This document shows positions 42,384 to 52,178 of a stretch of DNA of 64,000 nt, one piece after another (positions within the stretch are counted from its first letter, which is position 1; each line of letters starts with the position of its first letter). The position numbers and the translations under genes were made by a program. This DNA comes from Marinobacter sp. THAF197a. Lineage in GTDB: Bacteria > Pseudomonadota > Gammaproteobacteria > Pseudomonadales > Oleiphilaceae. The stretch spans positions 930,001 to 994,000 of the forward strand of contig NZ_CP045324.1 in assembly GCF_009363275.1 (NCBI RefSeq), in the 5' to 3' direction. Below the pieces are notes generated by a model, which searched no databases, was not told where the DNA came from, and was given only the letters and a program-made list of their open reading frames with translations.

Positions 42384-43862
42384 ATGCCGAGATCAAACAC
42401 AGAGGTTGCCCGTCTGGCTCCGGTCCGGAGCGCAGGACACTACTGGGCGGCCTTACTGATGCTTTCCGTCATGGTTTCAGTTTTCTGGAGCCAATCCCTC
42501 GCCGCGCGCGGCTTGCCGGACTTTACCGAACTGGTTGAAGAGAACTCCAGCGCGGTAGTGAATATCAGCACCACAAGTGAACCACGTAATCAGGGCTCCC
42601 GTTTCCAGGGTTCGCCGTTCGATGAACGGCAGCTCGAGCAGTTGCCGCCGTTCCTGCAGGAATTTTTCCGTGGCCCGCAATCGCCATTCGGCGGCTCGCC
42701 CCGTTCGCAGCAGCCCCAGCGCTCCATGGGTTCTGGTTTCATTGTGTCAACAGATGGATATGTACTCACCAACAACCATGTAGTGGAAGGTGCTGACGAG
42801 GTCATCGTGCGGTTGAACGACCGTCGTGAGTTTCAGGCCACCATTGTTGGCACTGACCCCCGTTCAGACATGGCCGTGCTGAAGATCGAGAACGGTGAGG
42901 ATCTGCCCGTGGTCAAGGTGGGGCGTTCACGTGACCTCAAGGTGGGCGAATGGGTGTTTGCCATCGGTTCTCCGTTCGGTTTTGACTACACGGTTACGGC
43001 AGGCATTGTCAGCGCCCTTGGCCGTTCATTGCCCTCCGAAAACTACGTGCCATTCATTCAGACAGACGTGGCAATCAACCCCGGCAACTCCGGTGGGCCA
43101 CTGTTTAATCTTGATGGTGACGTAGTGGGTATCAACTCCCAGATCTATACCCGCTCTGGCGGTTTCATGGGGGTTTCTTTCGCCATTCCCATTGACGATG
43201 CGATGAACGTATTCAACCAGATCCGGGACAAGGGCAGCGTTGCGCGGGGCTGGCTTGGTGTGTTGATTCAGGAAGTAAACCGGGACCTGGCGGAATCTTT
43301 TGGCCTGAAACGCCCGAGGGGCGCGCTGATTGCGGAAGTCATGCAGGGGTCGCCGGCTGAGAAGGGAGGCCTGGAATCCGGAGATATCGTGCTGGAATAC
43401 AACAGCGAGCCGGTTCAGTTGTCATCAGACCTGCCGCCGCTGGTGGGCCGGACGCCGGTGGGCGAATCGGCCCGGCTGACGGTACTGCGGGGTGGTCGGG
43501 AAATTGAGTTGGATGTGACCATCGGCCGCTTGCCGGAAGATGGCGATGACAGTTCAGACCCCGTGGTTGGTGAAAACAATGCGCCGTCACAGGACCCGCT
43601 GGGCCTGGCGGTAGAATCCCTGACGCCGGAGCAGGCCAGTGCCGCCGGTGTTCAGGGCGGCGTGCTGGTGACCCGGGTAGGCCAGGGGCCGGCAGCGGAA
43701 GCCGGGATTCGTTCCCGGGACATCATCACCGAGATTAACCGCGAACAGGTGCGCTCAGTGGAGGATTTCCGGAACGCCACCCGCAAGCTGCCGTCTAACC
43801 GGGCGGTTTCGGTCAGAATCGTCCGCCAGGGTCGTGCCATCTATCTGGTGATGAAGCCCTGA
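42384..43862 (+). CDS. mucD: periplasmic serine protease MucD/DegP
   Basis: 492 residues: signal segment (about 20-40, cut near LAA), trypsin-like domain with triad H132 (NNHVVEG), D162 (RSDMAV) and S236 (NPGNSGGP), then two PDZ domains (about 285-375 and 405-490; the second starts around LGLAVESLTPEQASAAG). DegQ-type proteases degrade or fold misfolded envelope proteins and limit the sigma-E response. The ATG at 42384 has AGGGGG six bases upstream; an upstream frame to 42321 is rejected. A strong hairpin follows the stop. Confidence 0.95.
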   Translation: MPRSNTEVARLAPVRSAGHYWAALLMLSVMVSVFWSQSLAARGLPDFTELVEENSSAVVNISTTSEPRNQGSRFQGSPFDERQLEQLPPFLQEFFRGPQSPFGGSPRSQQPQRSMGSGFIVSTDGYVLTNNHVVEGADEVIVRLNDRREFQATIVGTDPRSDMAVLKIENGEDLPVVKVGRSRDLKVGEWVFAIGSPFGFDYTVTAGIVSALGRSLPSENYVPFIQTDVAINPGNSGGPLFNLDGDVVGINSQIYTRSGGFMGVSFAIPIDDAMNVFNQIRDKGSVARGWLGVLIQEVNRDLAESFGLKRPRGALIAEVMQGSPAEKGGLESGDIVLEYNSEPVQLSSDLPPLVGRTPVGESARLTVLRGGREIELDVTIGRLPEDGDDSSDPVVGENNAPSQDPLGLAVESLTPEQASAAGVQGGVLVTRVGQGPAAEAGIRSRDIITEINREQVRSVEDFRNATRKLPSNRAVSVRIVRQGRAIYLVMKP

Positions 43863-43886
43863 CACCATAGAAAACAGGCGTTTCGC

Positions 43887-43926
43887 AAGCCCCCGGTGTC
43901 TTTGACGACAGGCCCGGGGGCTTTTG
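43887..43926 (+). terminator. rho-independent terminator after mucD
   Basis: AAGCCCCCGG (43887-43896) pairs with CCGGGGGCTT (43914-43923) to give a 10-base-pair GC-rich stem, followed by T residues (43922-43925). It ends the algU operon. A TATAAT (43928-43933) immediately after could be the -10 of the next gene, with TTGACG at 43902-43907 inside the hairpin loop but a spacing of 20 bases. Confidence 0.85.
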
Positions 43927-43978
43927 CTATAATCGCCCGAACTGATAATAAATGGGGTCATGGAACGGACCGAAAACG

Positions 43979-46705
43979 ATGATGACCAGCAAGGAACTTC
44001 CCCTCCGACAGCTTCTGCAATTACGCCATGCCTGGATTGCCTGGCTTGTGTTCTTTGTTGCCGTGGCCGCCACCCTGCTTCTATGGCAGGTGTCAATCCG
44101 CCTTGTGGAAGACCGCACCGAGGCCCACTTCCGAACCCAGTCCCTGCAGTTGAAAAGCGCCATCGAAGAACGGTTACTCAATTATGAGCAGGTGCTGGCA
44201 GGCAGTTCCGGTTTGTTCTCGGTCGCCGGGGAAGTAACCAGGGAGCAGTGGCGGGAGTATGTCGAGAAAGTCGATATCGACCGTTACTACCCGGGTATTC
44301 AGGGTATCGGCTATGTGCAACGGATTGGTGTTCGGGATATGGCCGATCACATCGCTTCGGTGCGGGCCGAAGGTGTCTATAACTATCTGGTCAAGCCGCT
44401 CGGTACGGGCCCGTTCTATTACCCCATGGTGTACCTGGAACCGGGCACAGATCGCAACCGCAGGGCGCTGGGTTACGATGCCTTCAGTGATCCGATACAC
44501 CGGATAGCAATGGAAAAGGCCCGGGACGATGCTGTACCAACCGTGACGGGTAAGGTGGTTCTGGTTCAGGAATCGCTGGCGGAAGACCAGGCCGGCTTTC
44601 TGATGTACTACCCGGTATATCAGGGCGGAGAAATCCCGGACATTCGCGCAGAGCGTCGAATGATGCTGTCTGGTTATGTGTTCAGTGCCTTCCGGATGAA
44701 TAACCTGATTGATGGCATTGTCGGCCTTATCTCTCCCTTTCTTGACGTGCGGATCTACGACAGCGGTGTGGTGGCCCGGGACACCCTGATGTATGGCTCC
44801 AACCTGGGGTCGCTGGATAACGAATTCAGCTTTGAAATGAGCCAGACTATCTCCCATGGCGGCCGGGACTGGCTGTTGCAGACCCGTTCAACACCTGCCT
44901 TCGACTTTCTGGCGGCAGACCCTCGCCCACCGATTGTGCTGGGGTCCGGGTTGGCCATCAGTGCTTTGTTATGCCTGTTTGTGCTGGCGCTGATTCGTTC
45001 CCGGCTGATCGCCCAGATCAGCGCTGGCCGTTACCGGGCCATTACCGAAGGAGCTGCCAACGTCACGCTGGTGATGGATCGCCGTGGTGAGCCGCTTTAT
45101 GCCAGCCCGTCCAGTCGGGACATCCTGGGCTTCGACCCCGACAAGGTCCATTCCATGCAGTTGGAAGCCCAGGTGCATCCGGACGACCTGCCCCTGCTGC
45201 AGCGCGGTTTTGAGGAATCCATGCGTGCGCCGGGCAAACAGATGCCGGTCGTGCGGGCTCGTATCCGGGATTCTGAGGGCCAGTGGCGTGACATGGAAGG
45301 CACCTACACCGCCATGTTGTCTGTGCCTGGTGTTAACGGCGTGGTGCTGAGCCTGCGGGACCTGACCCAGCTCAAGGCTGCCCAATCCGAGTTGCATCGA
45401 CTGGCGTTCTACGATCCGCTCACCGGGCTGGCAAACCGTCAGTTGTTCCGGGACCGTCTGAACCACGTGGTACGCCGGAGTCGCCGCAGTGGTGAACCCG
45501 CGGCCCTGATGTTCCTGGATCTCGATGGTTTCAAGCGCATTAACGACACCCTGGGGCACGACGCCGGGGATGAGCTGCTGAAACAGGTGGCGCTGTGGCT
45601 GGAAGGCTGTGTGCGTGAGGAAGACTCAGTGGCCCGCCTGGGAGGCGACGAATTTGTGGTGCTGTTGTCCCAGATCAGCGGGCCGGACGCCGCCGGCAAG
45701 GTGGCAGAGTCCATACTCCGCCGCCTGTGCCAGCGAATACGCCTGAACGACCACGAAGTAGGCATTACCGTGAGTATCGGCATCACCATGATTCCGCATG
45801 ATAGCGAGGATGCCGGTACTCTGATGAAGTATGCCGATCTGGCCATGTACCGGGCCAAGGAGCTGGGTCGCAATACCTATCAGTTCTTCACTCCTGCCAT
45901 GAATATCAAGGCCGCCCGGCGCCTGTTGCAGCAGGAAGAGCTGGCCACGGCCCTGGATGGCGACCGGTTTGTTCTGCATTACCAGCCAAAGATTGATCTC
46001 GTCAGCCAGCGGGTGATTGGCGTTGAAGCTTTCCTGCGTTGGCACCACCCGGAAAAGGGACTGGTTTCGGCGCAGCAGTTTATCAACCTGGCGGAAGAGA
46101 CCGGCCTGATTGTCCGGCTGGGCGAGCTGGCCCTGCGGCAAGCGTGTATTCAGGTGCAGGCCCTGGAACGGGCCGGCTTCGAATCCCTGAAGATGGCAGT
46201 GAACCTGTCGGTGCGACAGCTGACCGATTCCGGTTTCCTGGACATGATTCGCCAGGTCATTACGGAAACCGGCGTGTCGCCGGAGCGTCTGGAGCTGGAG
46301 ATGCCGGCAGAGTTGTTGAACGAAGACCCTCGCATGCTGCGTGAACTGCTGGTGTCGCTGAATGATCTCGGGGTTTGCCTGATCCTGGATGACTTCGGGA
46401 CCGGTTCATGCTCGCTGGTCGCGTTACAGCAGCTCCCGCTGGACGTCATCAAGATTGATCATCGGTTTATCCGGGACATTCCCTATAACGTCAGTGCTAC
46501 CGATGTGGCGTCTGCCGTGATCGCGCTGGCGAAGAAACTGCATCTGACCGTGGTAGCCGAGGGCGTGGAAACCCTGCAGCAGCTGAGTTTCCTGAAATCC
46601 GCCGGGTGCGCCCAGTGTCAGGGTAATCTGTTCAGCTACCCGCTGGACGAAGACGCGTTGATCGGGTTCCTGATCCGGCAGTACGAGAAGCCGCTTATTT
46701 CCTGA
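43979..46705 (+). CDS. CHASE-PAS-GGDEF-EAL cyclic-di-GMP signalling protein
   Basis: 908 residues. Order: membrane segment (about 18-38), periplasmic CHASE domain (about 70-290; YPGIQGIGYVQRIG, NRRALGYDAFSDPIHRIAMEKA), second membrane segment (about 310-335), PAS (about 345-460), GGDEF domain with intact GGDEF (555-559) and an inhibitory I-site RxxD (R546-D549) and an EAL domain whose signature reads EAFLRW (E683) with later conserved AVNLSVRQL, ELEM, DDFGTGS, VIKIDHRF and AEGVET. It probably makes and degrades c-di-GMP in answer to an external ligand. The intact I-site suggests product inhibition. The start among ATGs at 43952, 43979 and 43982 is unsure. Confidence 0.92.
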   Translation: MMTSKELPLRQLLQLRHAWIAWLVFFVAVAATLLLWQVSIRLVEDRTEAHFRTQSLQLKSAIEERLLNYEQVLAGSSGLFSVAGEVTREQWREYVEKVDIDRYYPGIQGIGYVQRIGVRDMADHIASVRAEGVYNYLVKPLGTGPFYYPMVYLEPGTDRNRRALGYDAFSDPIHRIAMEKARDDAVPTVTGKVVLVQESLAEDQAGFLMYYPVYQGGEIPDIRAERRMMLSGYVFSAFRMNNLIDGIVGLISPFLDVRIYDSGVVARDTLMYGSNLGSLDNEFSFEMSQTISHGGRDWLLQTRSTPAFDFLAADPRPPIVLGSGLAISALLCLFVLALIRSRLIAQISAGRYRAITEGAANVTLVMDRRGEPLYASPSSRDILGFDPDKVHSMQLEAQVHPDDLPLLQRGFEESMRAPGKQMPVVRARIRDSEGQWRDMEGTYTAMLSVPGVNGVVLSLRDLTQLKAAQSELHRLAFYDPLTGLANRQLFRDRLNHVVRRSRRSGEPAALMFLDLDGFKRINDTLGHDAGDELLKQVALWLEGCVREEDSVARLGGDEFVVLLSQISGPDAAGKVAESILRRLCQRIRLNDHEVGITVSIGITMIPHDSEDAGTLMKYADLAMYRAKELGRNTYQFFTPAMNIKAARRLLQQEELATALDGDRFVLHYQPKIDLVSQRVIGVEAFLRWHHPEKGLVSAQQFINLAEETGLIVRLGELALRQACIQVQALERAGFESLKMAVNLSVRQLTDSGFLDMIRQVITETGVSPERLELEMPAELLNEDPRMLRELLVSLNDLGVCLILDDFGTGSCSLVALQQLPLDVIKIDHRFIRDIPYNVSATDVASAVIALAKKLHLTVVAEGVETLQQLSFLKSAGCAQCQGNLFSYPLDEDALIGFLIRQYEKPLIS

Positions 46706-46808
46706 TCATGGCAATAGCGGCCGGTAACCGGTAAAATCACGCCGTTCCCGGACCCGGTAGCGGCCATTCCGGGCTCAACCCTACGTCTTATATGAGTAAT
46801 CATTGTCT

Positions 46809-48611
46809 GTGACTGAACTGAGCCGAATCCGTAACTTTTCCATTATTGCCCACATTGACCACGGTAAATCCACACTGGCGGATCGTTTTATCCAGATATG
46901 CGGTGGCCTGACCGACCGCGAAATGGCCGAACAGGTGCTTGACTCCATGGATCTGGAGCGGGAACGGGGTATTACCATCAAGGCCCAGAGCGTAACGCTC
47001 AACTACACCGCCAAAGATGGTGAAACCTACAAGCTGAATTTCATCGACACCCCTGGCCACGTGGATTTTTCCTATGAGGTATCCCGGTCCCTCTACGCCT
47101 GTGAGGGTGCGCTTCTGGTGGTAGATGCCGGCCAGGGTGTGGAAGCCCAGTCGGTGGCCAATTGCTATACCGCCATTGAGCAGGGCCTTGAAGTGGTGCC
47201 TGTTCTGAACAAGATGGACCTGCCCCAGGCAGAGCCGGAACGGGTGGCGGCGGAAATTGAGGACATCATCGGCATCGAAGCCGCCGATGCGGTGCGCTGC
47301 AGTGCCAAAAGCGGCCTGGGCGTGGAAGATGTACTTGAGGATCTGATCAGGAAGATTCCGCCACCGAAGGGTGACCGCAGTGCGCCTCTGCAGGCGCTGA
47401 TCATTGATTCCTGGTTCGATAACTATCTGGGCGTGGTATCCCTGGTTCGGGTGACCGAGGGCGTTCTGCGCAAAGGCGACAAGATTGTCATCAAATCCAC
47501 CAAGAAAGCGTGGAATGCCGACAAGGTGGGTATCTTTAATCCGAAACCCACCGACACTGATGTTCTGGAAGCCGGTGACGTAGGCTTTGTGGTGGCGGGT
47601 ATCAAGGATATTCACGGTGCACCGGTGGGCGACACCATCGTGCATCAGAAGTTCGCCGACGAAACTCCGATGTTGCCGGGCTTCAAGAAGGTTCAGCCAC
47701 AGGTTTATGCGGGCCTGTTCCCGGTCAGCGCTGACGATTATGACGACTTCCGGGATGCCCTGGAAAAGCTGACGCTGAACGACGCCTCCCTGTTTTTTGA
47801 GCCAGAGAATTCTGACGCCCTTGGTTTCGGGTTCCGCTGTGGTTTCCTGGGCATGCTGCACATGGAAATTATCCAGGAGCGGCTGGAGCGTGAGTACGAT
47901 ATCGATCTGATTACCACGGCGCCCACGGTAATCTATGAAGTCATTACCAAGCAGGGTGAGACCCTGTCGGTGGACAACCCCTCGCGGCTACCGGATATTG
48001 GCTCCATCGAGGAAATGCGTGAGCCCATCGTGGAGGCGAATATCCTGGTGCCTCAGGAACACCTGGGTAACGTTATTGCCCTGTGTGAAGAGAAGCGGGG
48101 TGTTCAGAAGAACATGCACTTCATGTCCACCCAGGTTCAGCTCACCTACGAGTTGCCGATGGCGGAAGTGGTGATGGATTTCTTCGATCGGATCAAGTCT
48201 GCCAGCCGTGGTTTTGCCTCGCTGGATTACCACTTCGTGCGGTTCCAGCAGGCCAATCTGGTTCGCCTGGACGTGTTGATTAACGGTGAGCGGGTCGACG
48301 CCCTGGCATTGATCGTTCATCGGGATCTGGCGCACCGCAAGGGGCGCCAGCTGATCGAGAAGATGAAAGAGCTGATTCCCAGGCAGATGTTTGATATCGC
48401 CATCCAGGCGGCGATCGGAACCCAGGTGGTGTCACGGGTTACGGTCAAGGCATTGCGCAAGAACGTTACCGCCAAGTGTTACGGTGGTGACGTCAGCCGG
48501 AAGAAGAAACTGCTTCAGAAGCAGAAAGAAGGTAAAAAACGTATGAAGCAGCTGGGCAATGTCGAGGTGCCTCAGGAAGCGTTTCTTGCTGTATTGAAAG
48601 TGGATAACTAA
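46809..48611 (+). CDS. lepA: elongation factor 4 (LepA)
   Basis: About 600 residues starting with GTG at 46809 (TTG at 46803 is an alternative). The translational-GTPase domain has AHIDHGKSTLADR, DTPGHVDFSYEVSRS and NKMDLPQAEPERV; the LepA-specific C-terminal domain follows (VNGTIKA-like LINGERVDALALIVHRDLAHRKGRQLIEKMKELIPRQMFDIAIQAAIG). LepA can back-translocate the ribosome and aids translation initiation and elongation stress. Upstream ribosome binding signals are weak. It heads the lepA-lepB-rnc-era-recO-pdxJ series. Confidence 0.96.
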   Translation: MTELSRIRNFSIIAHIDHGKSTLADRFIQICGGLTDREMAEQVLDSMDLERERGITIKAQSVTLNYTAKDGETYKLNFIDTPGHVDFSYEVSRSLYACEGALLVVDAGQGVEAQSVANCYTAIEQGLEVVPVLNKMDLPQAEPERVAAEIEDIIGIEAADAVRCSAKSGLGVEDVLEDLIRKIPPPKGDRSAPLQALIIDSWFDNYLGVVSLVRVTEGVLRKGDKIVIKSTKKAWNADKVGIFNPKPTDTDVLEAGDVGFVVAGIKDIHGAPVGDTIVHQKFADETPMLPGFKKVQPQVYAGLFPVSADDYDDFRDALEKLTLNDASLFFEPENSDALGFGFRCGFLGMLHMEIIQERLEREYDIDLITTAPTVIYEVITKQGETLSVDNPSRLPDIGSIEEMREPIVEANILVPQEHLGNVIALCEEKRGVQKNMHFMSTQVQLTYELPMAEVVMDFFDRIKSASRGFASLDYHFVRFQQANLVRLDVLINGERVDALALIVHRDLAHRKGRQLIEKMKELIPRQMFDIAIQAAIGTQVVSRVTVKALRKNVTAKCYGGDVSRKKKLLQKQKEGKKRMKQLGNVEVPQEAFLAVLKVDN

Positions 48612-48626
48612 AACTAAGGCTCCCGG

Positions 48627-49415
48627 ATGGATATTGATTTTCCGCTGGTACTGGTGGTTCTGACCTTCGCGACTGGATTGATCTGGCTGGCGGATAAAGT
48701 GTTTTTCAGCAAACGGCGGCAGGCAGCTGGTCCGGACGTTGGCGGTGCCGCGTCTGATGACACTGCCGAAACCAGTGAACCCTGGTTGGTCGACCTGAGC
48801 CGATCGTTCTTCCCGGTACTGGCCATCGTTCTGGTGCTTCGTTCGTTTCTGGTAGAACCCTTTCAGATTCCCTCCGGTTCGATGCTGCCGACCCTCGAAG
48901 TTGGTGATTTTATCCTGGTAAACAAGTACGCCTACGGGCTTCGGTTGCCAGTGGCCGGCACCAAGGTGGTGTCGATGGGTGATCCCGAGCGTGGTGATGT
49001 CATGGTGTTCCGTTATCCGGAGGATGGCGCCACCAACTACATCAAACGAGTGATTGGTTTGCCGGGTGACCGGGTGCGCTATCGCGATAAACAGCTGTTT
49101 ATCAATGATGAACCGGTGGCCAGGGAGTTTGTGGCCCGTCTTCCGCCAATGGAGCGCTGGCGTGAGGAAGTGGGCGGCGTTGAGCACGATGTGTATCTGA
49201 CCCTGGGCCGGGTTGCAGGCAACGGGGAAGGTGAATGGCTGGTGCCTGATGGCCACTACTTTGTCATGGGGGACAACCGGGACAACAGTAACGACAGCCG
49301 GTTCTGGGGCACTGTGCCTGATGAGCTTGTGGTCGGGAAGGCCTTTGCCATCTGGATGCACTGGAAATCGCTGACAAGTCTGCCATCTTTTGATCGAGTG
49401 GGTAGCATTGACTAA
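48627..49415 (+). CDS. lepB: signal peptidase I
   Basis: 262 residues with N-terminal membrane segments (about 5-22 and 62-78), the catalytic Ser in FQIPSGSMLPTLEVGDFILVNKY and the catalytic Lys in GATNYIKRVIGLPGD, plus the C-terminal GDNRDNSNDSRFWGTVP. It cleaves signal peptides of exported proteins at the periplasmic face of the inner membrane. Located right after lepA, as is common. Confidence 0.96.
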   Translation: MDIDFPLVLVVLTFATGLIWLADKVFFSKRRQAAGPDVGGAASDDTAETSEPWLVDLSRSFFPVLAIVLVLRSFLVEPFQIPSGSMLPTLEVGDFILVNKYAYGLRLPVAGTKVVSMGDPERGDVMVFRYPEDGATNYIKRVIGLPGDRVRYRDKQLFINDEPVAREFVARLPPMERWREEVGGVEHDVYLTLGRVAGNGEGEWLVPDGHYFVMGDNRDNSNDSRFWGTVPDELVVGKAFAIWMHWKSLTSLPSFDRVGSID

Positions 49416-49437
49416 CCCCGTTGTGCCGGAGACAAAC

Positions 49438-49827
49438 ATGATGAAAAAGAATAATCCCGTCGGATTGCAGCAGCAGGGCGGCAGCGCTCTAACCATGCTG
49501 ATTGTGGCGATGTTTTTTGGCAGCCTGCTGGCCCTGGGGCTGAAAATTGGCCCTGCTTACCTGGACGATTTCACCATTCAGGAAGCACTGGAAGGTCTTG
49601 ATGGCACCGAGGGGTTGTCGCGAATGGGGCCGGCTGAGGTGCGCAACCTGATTAACCGGCGCCTGAGCGTCAATAACGTCAGGGGCTTCGACGCCAAGCA
49701 GATCAGCGTTGAGAAAAATGGCGAGTTTGTGGTCATCAAGGTGGACTACGAGGTTCGCAATCATCTATTCGGAAACGTGGACACCATCGTTCATTTCCAG
49801 CACGAGTATGAGTTAAAGGGACAGTGA
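49438..49827 (+). CDS. DUF4845 family membrane protein
   Basis: 129 residues: a short basic N-terminus (MMKKN), one hydrophobic segment (about 15-37; GSALTMLIVAMFFGSLLALGLKIGP) and a small soluble domain with EEA-type GPAEVRNLINRRLSVNNVRGFDAKQISVEKNGEFVVIKVDYEVRNHLFGNV. The family is generally found between lepB and rnc in this clade; the function is unknown to me. Its start follows GGAGA by six bases. rnc overlaps it by four bases. Confidence 0.85.
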   Translation: MMKKNNPVGLQQQGGSALTMLIVAMFFGSLLALGLKIGPAYLDDFTIQEALEGLDGTEGLSRMGPAEVRNLINRRLSVNNVRGFDAKQISVEKNGEFVVIKVDYEVRNHLFGNVDTIVHFQHEYELKGQ

Positions 49828-50513
49828 GTTCACAACCAGATCTGGATCAGTTGCAGCGTCGTATCGGATACACCTTCAAGGAACCCGAGCGGTTGCTGCT
49901 GGCCCTGACCCACAGAAGTTACGGGAACCAGAATAATGAACGCCTGGAGTTCCTTGGGGATTCCATCGTTAATATGGTGATTGCAGAGCACTTGTACCTG
50001 CACTTCGAGAAAGCCCGGGAGGGCCAGTTGAGCCGGCTCCGGGCGCGGATGGTCAAAGGCGTGACCCTCGCCGAGATCGGTCGCGAATTCCAGTTGGGCC
50101 AGTATCTCCGGCTGGGCTCTGGTGAGCTCAAGAGTGGTGGCTACCGGCGCGAGTCGATTCTGGCGGATGCGGTGGAGTCCATCATCGGTGCTATTTACCT
50201 GGACAGCGATTTTCATACCTGCCGTGAGCAGGTGCTGCGCTGGTTCGAGCATCGCCTGGCCAATCTGGACATTCAGGACACCCAGAAAGATCCGAAAACC
50301 CGGTTGCAGGAATACCTGCAATCCCGGCAGTTCCCGCTGCCTCGTTACGAAGTGATCTCCGTCGACGGTGAAGCCCATGAGCAGACGTTCCACGTCTCCT
50401 GTGCCTTACCGTCACTGGATCGAAAGACCAGCGGCACCGGTAGCAGTCGGAGAATTGCTGAACAGCAGGCTGCCCGCAATGCCCTAAAGCAACTGGGCGT
50501 GGAGAACTCCTGA
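49824..50513 (+). CDS. rnc: ribonuclease III
   Basis: 229 residues starting with GTG. The RNase III domain has NERLEFLGDS (38-47) with catalytic acids, and the C-terminal double-stranded RNA-binding domain (about 158-225) includes DPKTRLQEYLQSRQFPLPRYEV and the GSSRRIAEQQAARNALKQL helix. It processes 30S rRNA precursor and other structured RNAs. It overlaps the preceding gene by four bases and era by one, which indicates translational coupling. Confidence 0.96.
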   Translation: MSSQPDLDQLQRRIGYTFKEPERLLLALTHRSYGNQNNERLEFLGDSIVNMVIAEHLYLHFEKAREGQLSRLRARMVKGVTLAEIGREFQLGQYLRLGSGELKSGGYRRESILADAVESIIGAIYLDSDFHTCREQVLRWFEHRLANLDIQDTQKDPKTRLQEYLQSRQFPLPRYEVISVDGEAHEQTFHVSCALPSLDRKTSGTGSSRRIAEQQAARNALKQLGVENS

Positions 50514-51430
50514 TGAATGATATTACCCGCCCGGAAGATCCGGACAGCCGTTGTGGTTTTGTCGCCATTGTTGGCCGGCCGAACGTGGGAAAATCCACGC
50601 TTCTGAACCATATCCTGGGCCAGAAACTGAGTATTACCTCCCGCAAACCCCAGACCACCCGACATCAGGTGCTGGGTATCAAGACAGACGGACCGGTGCA
50701 GGCCATCTATGTGGATACCCCCGGCATGCACGAAGACGAGCCCCGTGCGCTGAACCGTTATATGAACAAAGCGGCGTCGTCTGCCCTGATCGACGTGGAC
50801 GTGGTGGTGTTCGTGGTGGACCAGCTGGCGTGGACCACTGCCGATAACATGGTGCTGGAGAAATTGTCGCGGTTGAAATGCCCGGTTATCCTTGCAGTTA
50901 ACAAGGTGGACAAGGTTGAGAACCGGGACAAACTGCTGCCGCACCTTGAGGCACTGTCCAAAAAACGGGAATTTGCCGAAATTATCCCTTTGTCTGCGTT
51001 GAAAGAAACCAACCTCCAGCCACTGGAGGAAGCTGTGGGACGTTTTCTGCCCCAGAGTGTGCACTTCTACCCGGACGATCAGATTACGGATCGCAGCGAG
51101 CGCTTTATGGCGTCGGAGATGGTGCGGGAGAAAATTACCCGCCAACTCGGGGCTGAATTGCCTTATTCCGTGGCAGTAGAGATCGAAGAGTTCAAGCACG
51201 AGGGGAAAACCCTGCATATCTCGGCCCTGATTCTGGTGGAACGGGAAGGCCAGAAGAAAATCATTATCGGTGACAAGGGCGAGCGCCTGCGCCGCATTGG
51301 CCAGGAAGCCCGAGTGGATATGGAACGCATGTTTGGCACCAAGGTCATGTTACGTTTGTGGGTGAAGGTAAAGCGCGGCTGGGCCGACAGCGACCGGGCA
51401 TTGAAAAGCCTTGGCATGAGCGATTTCTGA
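50513..51430 (+). CDS. era: GTPase Era
   Basis: 305 residues: an N-terminal GTPase domain (GRPNVGKSTLLNH, DTPGMH, NKVDKVEN) and a C-terminal KH RNA-binding domain (HISALILVEREGQKKIIIGDKGERLRRIGQEARVDMERMFGTKVMLRLWVKVKRGW). Era binds the 3' end of 16S rRNA and aids 30S maturation. It starts within the rnc stop (TGATG). Confidence 0.97.
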   Translation: MNDITRPEDPDSRCGFVAIVGRPNVGKSTLLNHILGQKLSITSRKPQTTRHQVLGIKTDGPVQAIYVDTPGMHEDEPRALNRYMNKAASSALIDVDVVVFVVDQLAWTTADNMVLEKLSRLKCPVILAVNKVDKVENRDKLLPHLEALSKKREFAEIIPLSALKETNLQPLEEAVGRFLPQSVHFYPDDQITDRSERFMASEMVREKITRQLGAELPYSVAVEIEEFKHEGKTLHISALILVEREGQKKIIIGDKGERLRRIGQEARVDMERMFGTKVMLRLWVKVKRGWADSDRALKSLGMSDF

Positions 51431-51437
51431 GGTCGCT

Positions 51438-52178
51438 ATGAAGGGAGCGGTGCAGCAGGAGCCCGCTTATGTGATTCACCGGCGCCCCTGGCGGGAAACC
51501 GCCTTGCTGGTGGATCTGTTTACTCTGAATCACGGCCGAATGAGTCTGGTGGCGCGCGGCGCCAACAGTGCCAAAAGCCCCCTCAAGGCCCAGTTGCAGC
51601 CGTTCCAGCCGTTAATGGTGGACTGGACCGGAAAAAGCGATCTGAAAACACTGGTGCAGCTTGAGGTTCGGTCGGCGCCGCTGCTTTCGCAAACCCGTGC
51701 CCTGTACAGCGGCCTCTACATCAATGAACTGCTTCAGCGCATTCTGCCAGTGGCAGACCCTCATCCCACCCTGTTTGCCAGTTACATAGAAAGCCTGCAG
51801 GCTCTCGCGGCACTGGCGGCCAAAACCGATGTAGAGCCAATATTGCGGCACTTTGAACGGGCGTTTGCCGGGGCCCTCGGGTATGACTTCGCCTGGGATG
51901 AAGCCACTGATACCGGCTTGCCAGTGGTGGCCGGTGGTTACTACGGTTATGATCCGGTGCAGGGCATTGTGTCTGCCGCTGCCACCGGGGTTCGATTGCA
52001 GCAGATTCCGGGCGAAGCTTTGCTGGCCCTGGCCGACGGCGACTTTACCGGTGAGTTACCGCGCAGGACTGCCAAGCGGGTCATGCGTGTTCTGGTGGAC
52101 TATCTGTTGCAGGGTAAACCATTACACAGCCGCAATCTGTTCAGCCATTCCGTTTCATCATCAGGGAGAACCCCATGA
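51438..52178 (+). CDS. recO: DNA repair protein RecO
   Basis: 246 residues with an N-terminal OB-fold (AYVIHRRPWRETALLVDLFTLNHGRMSLVARGANSAKSPLKAQLQPFQPLMVDW) and a helical C-terminal part (LYSGLYINELLQRILPVADPHPTLFASYIESLQAL). RecO loads RecA together with RecR on single-stranded DNA. The Cys-rich zinc motif of some RecO proteins is not present, which is usual in this clade. Overlaps pdxJ by four bases. Confidence 0.94.
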   Translation: MKGAVQQEPAYVIHRRPWRETALLVDLFTLNHGRMSLVARGANSAKSPLKAQLQPFQPLMVDWTGKSDLKTLVQLEVRSAPLLSQTRALYSGLYINELLQRILPVADPHPTLFASYIESLQALAALAAKTDVEPILRHFERAFAGALGYDFAWDEATDTGLPVVAGGYYGYDPVQGIVSAAATGVRLQQIPGEALLALADGDFTGELPRRTAKRVMRVLVDYLLQGKPLHSRNLFSHSVSSSGRTP

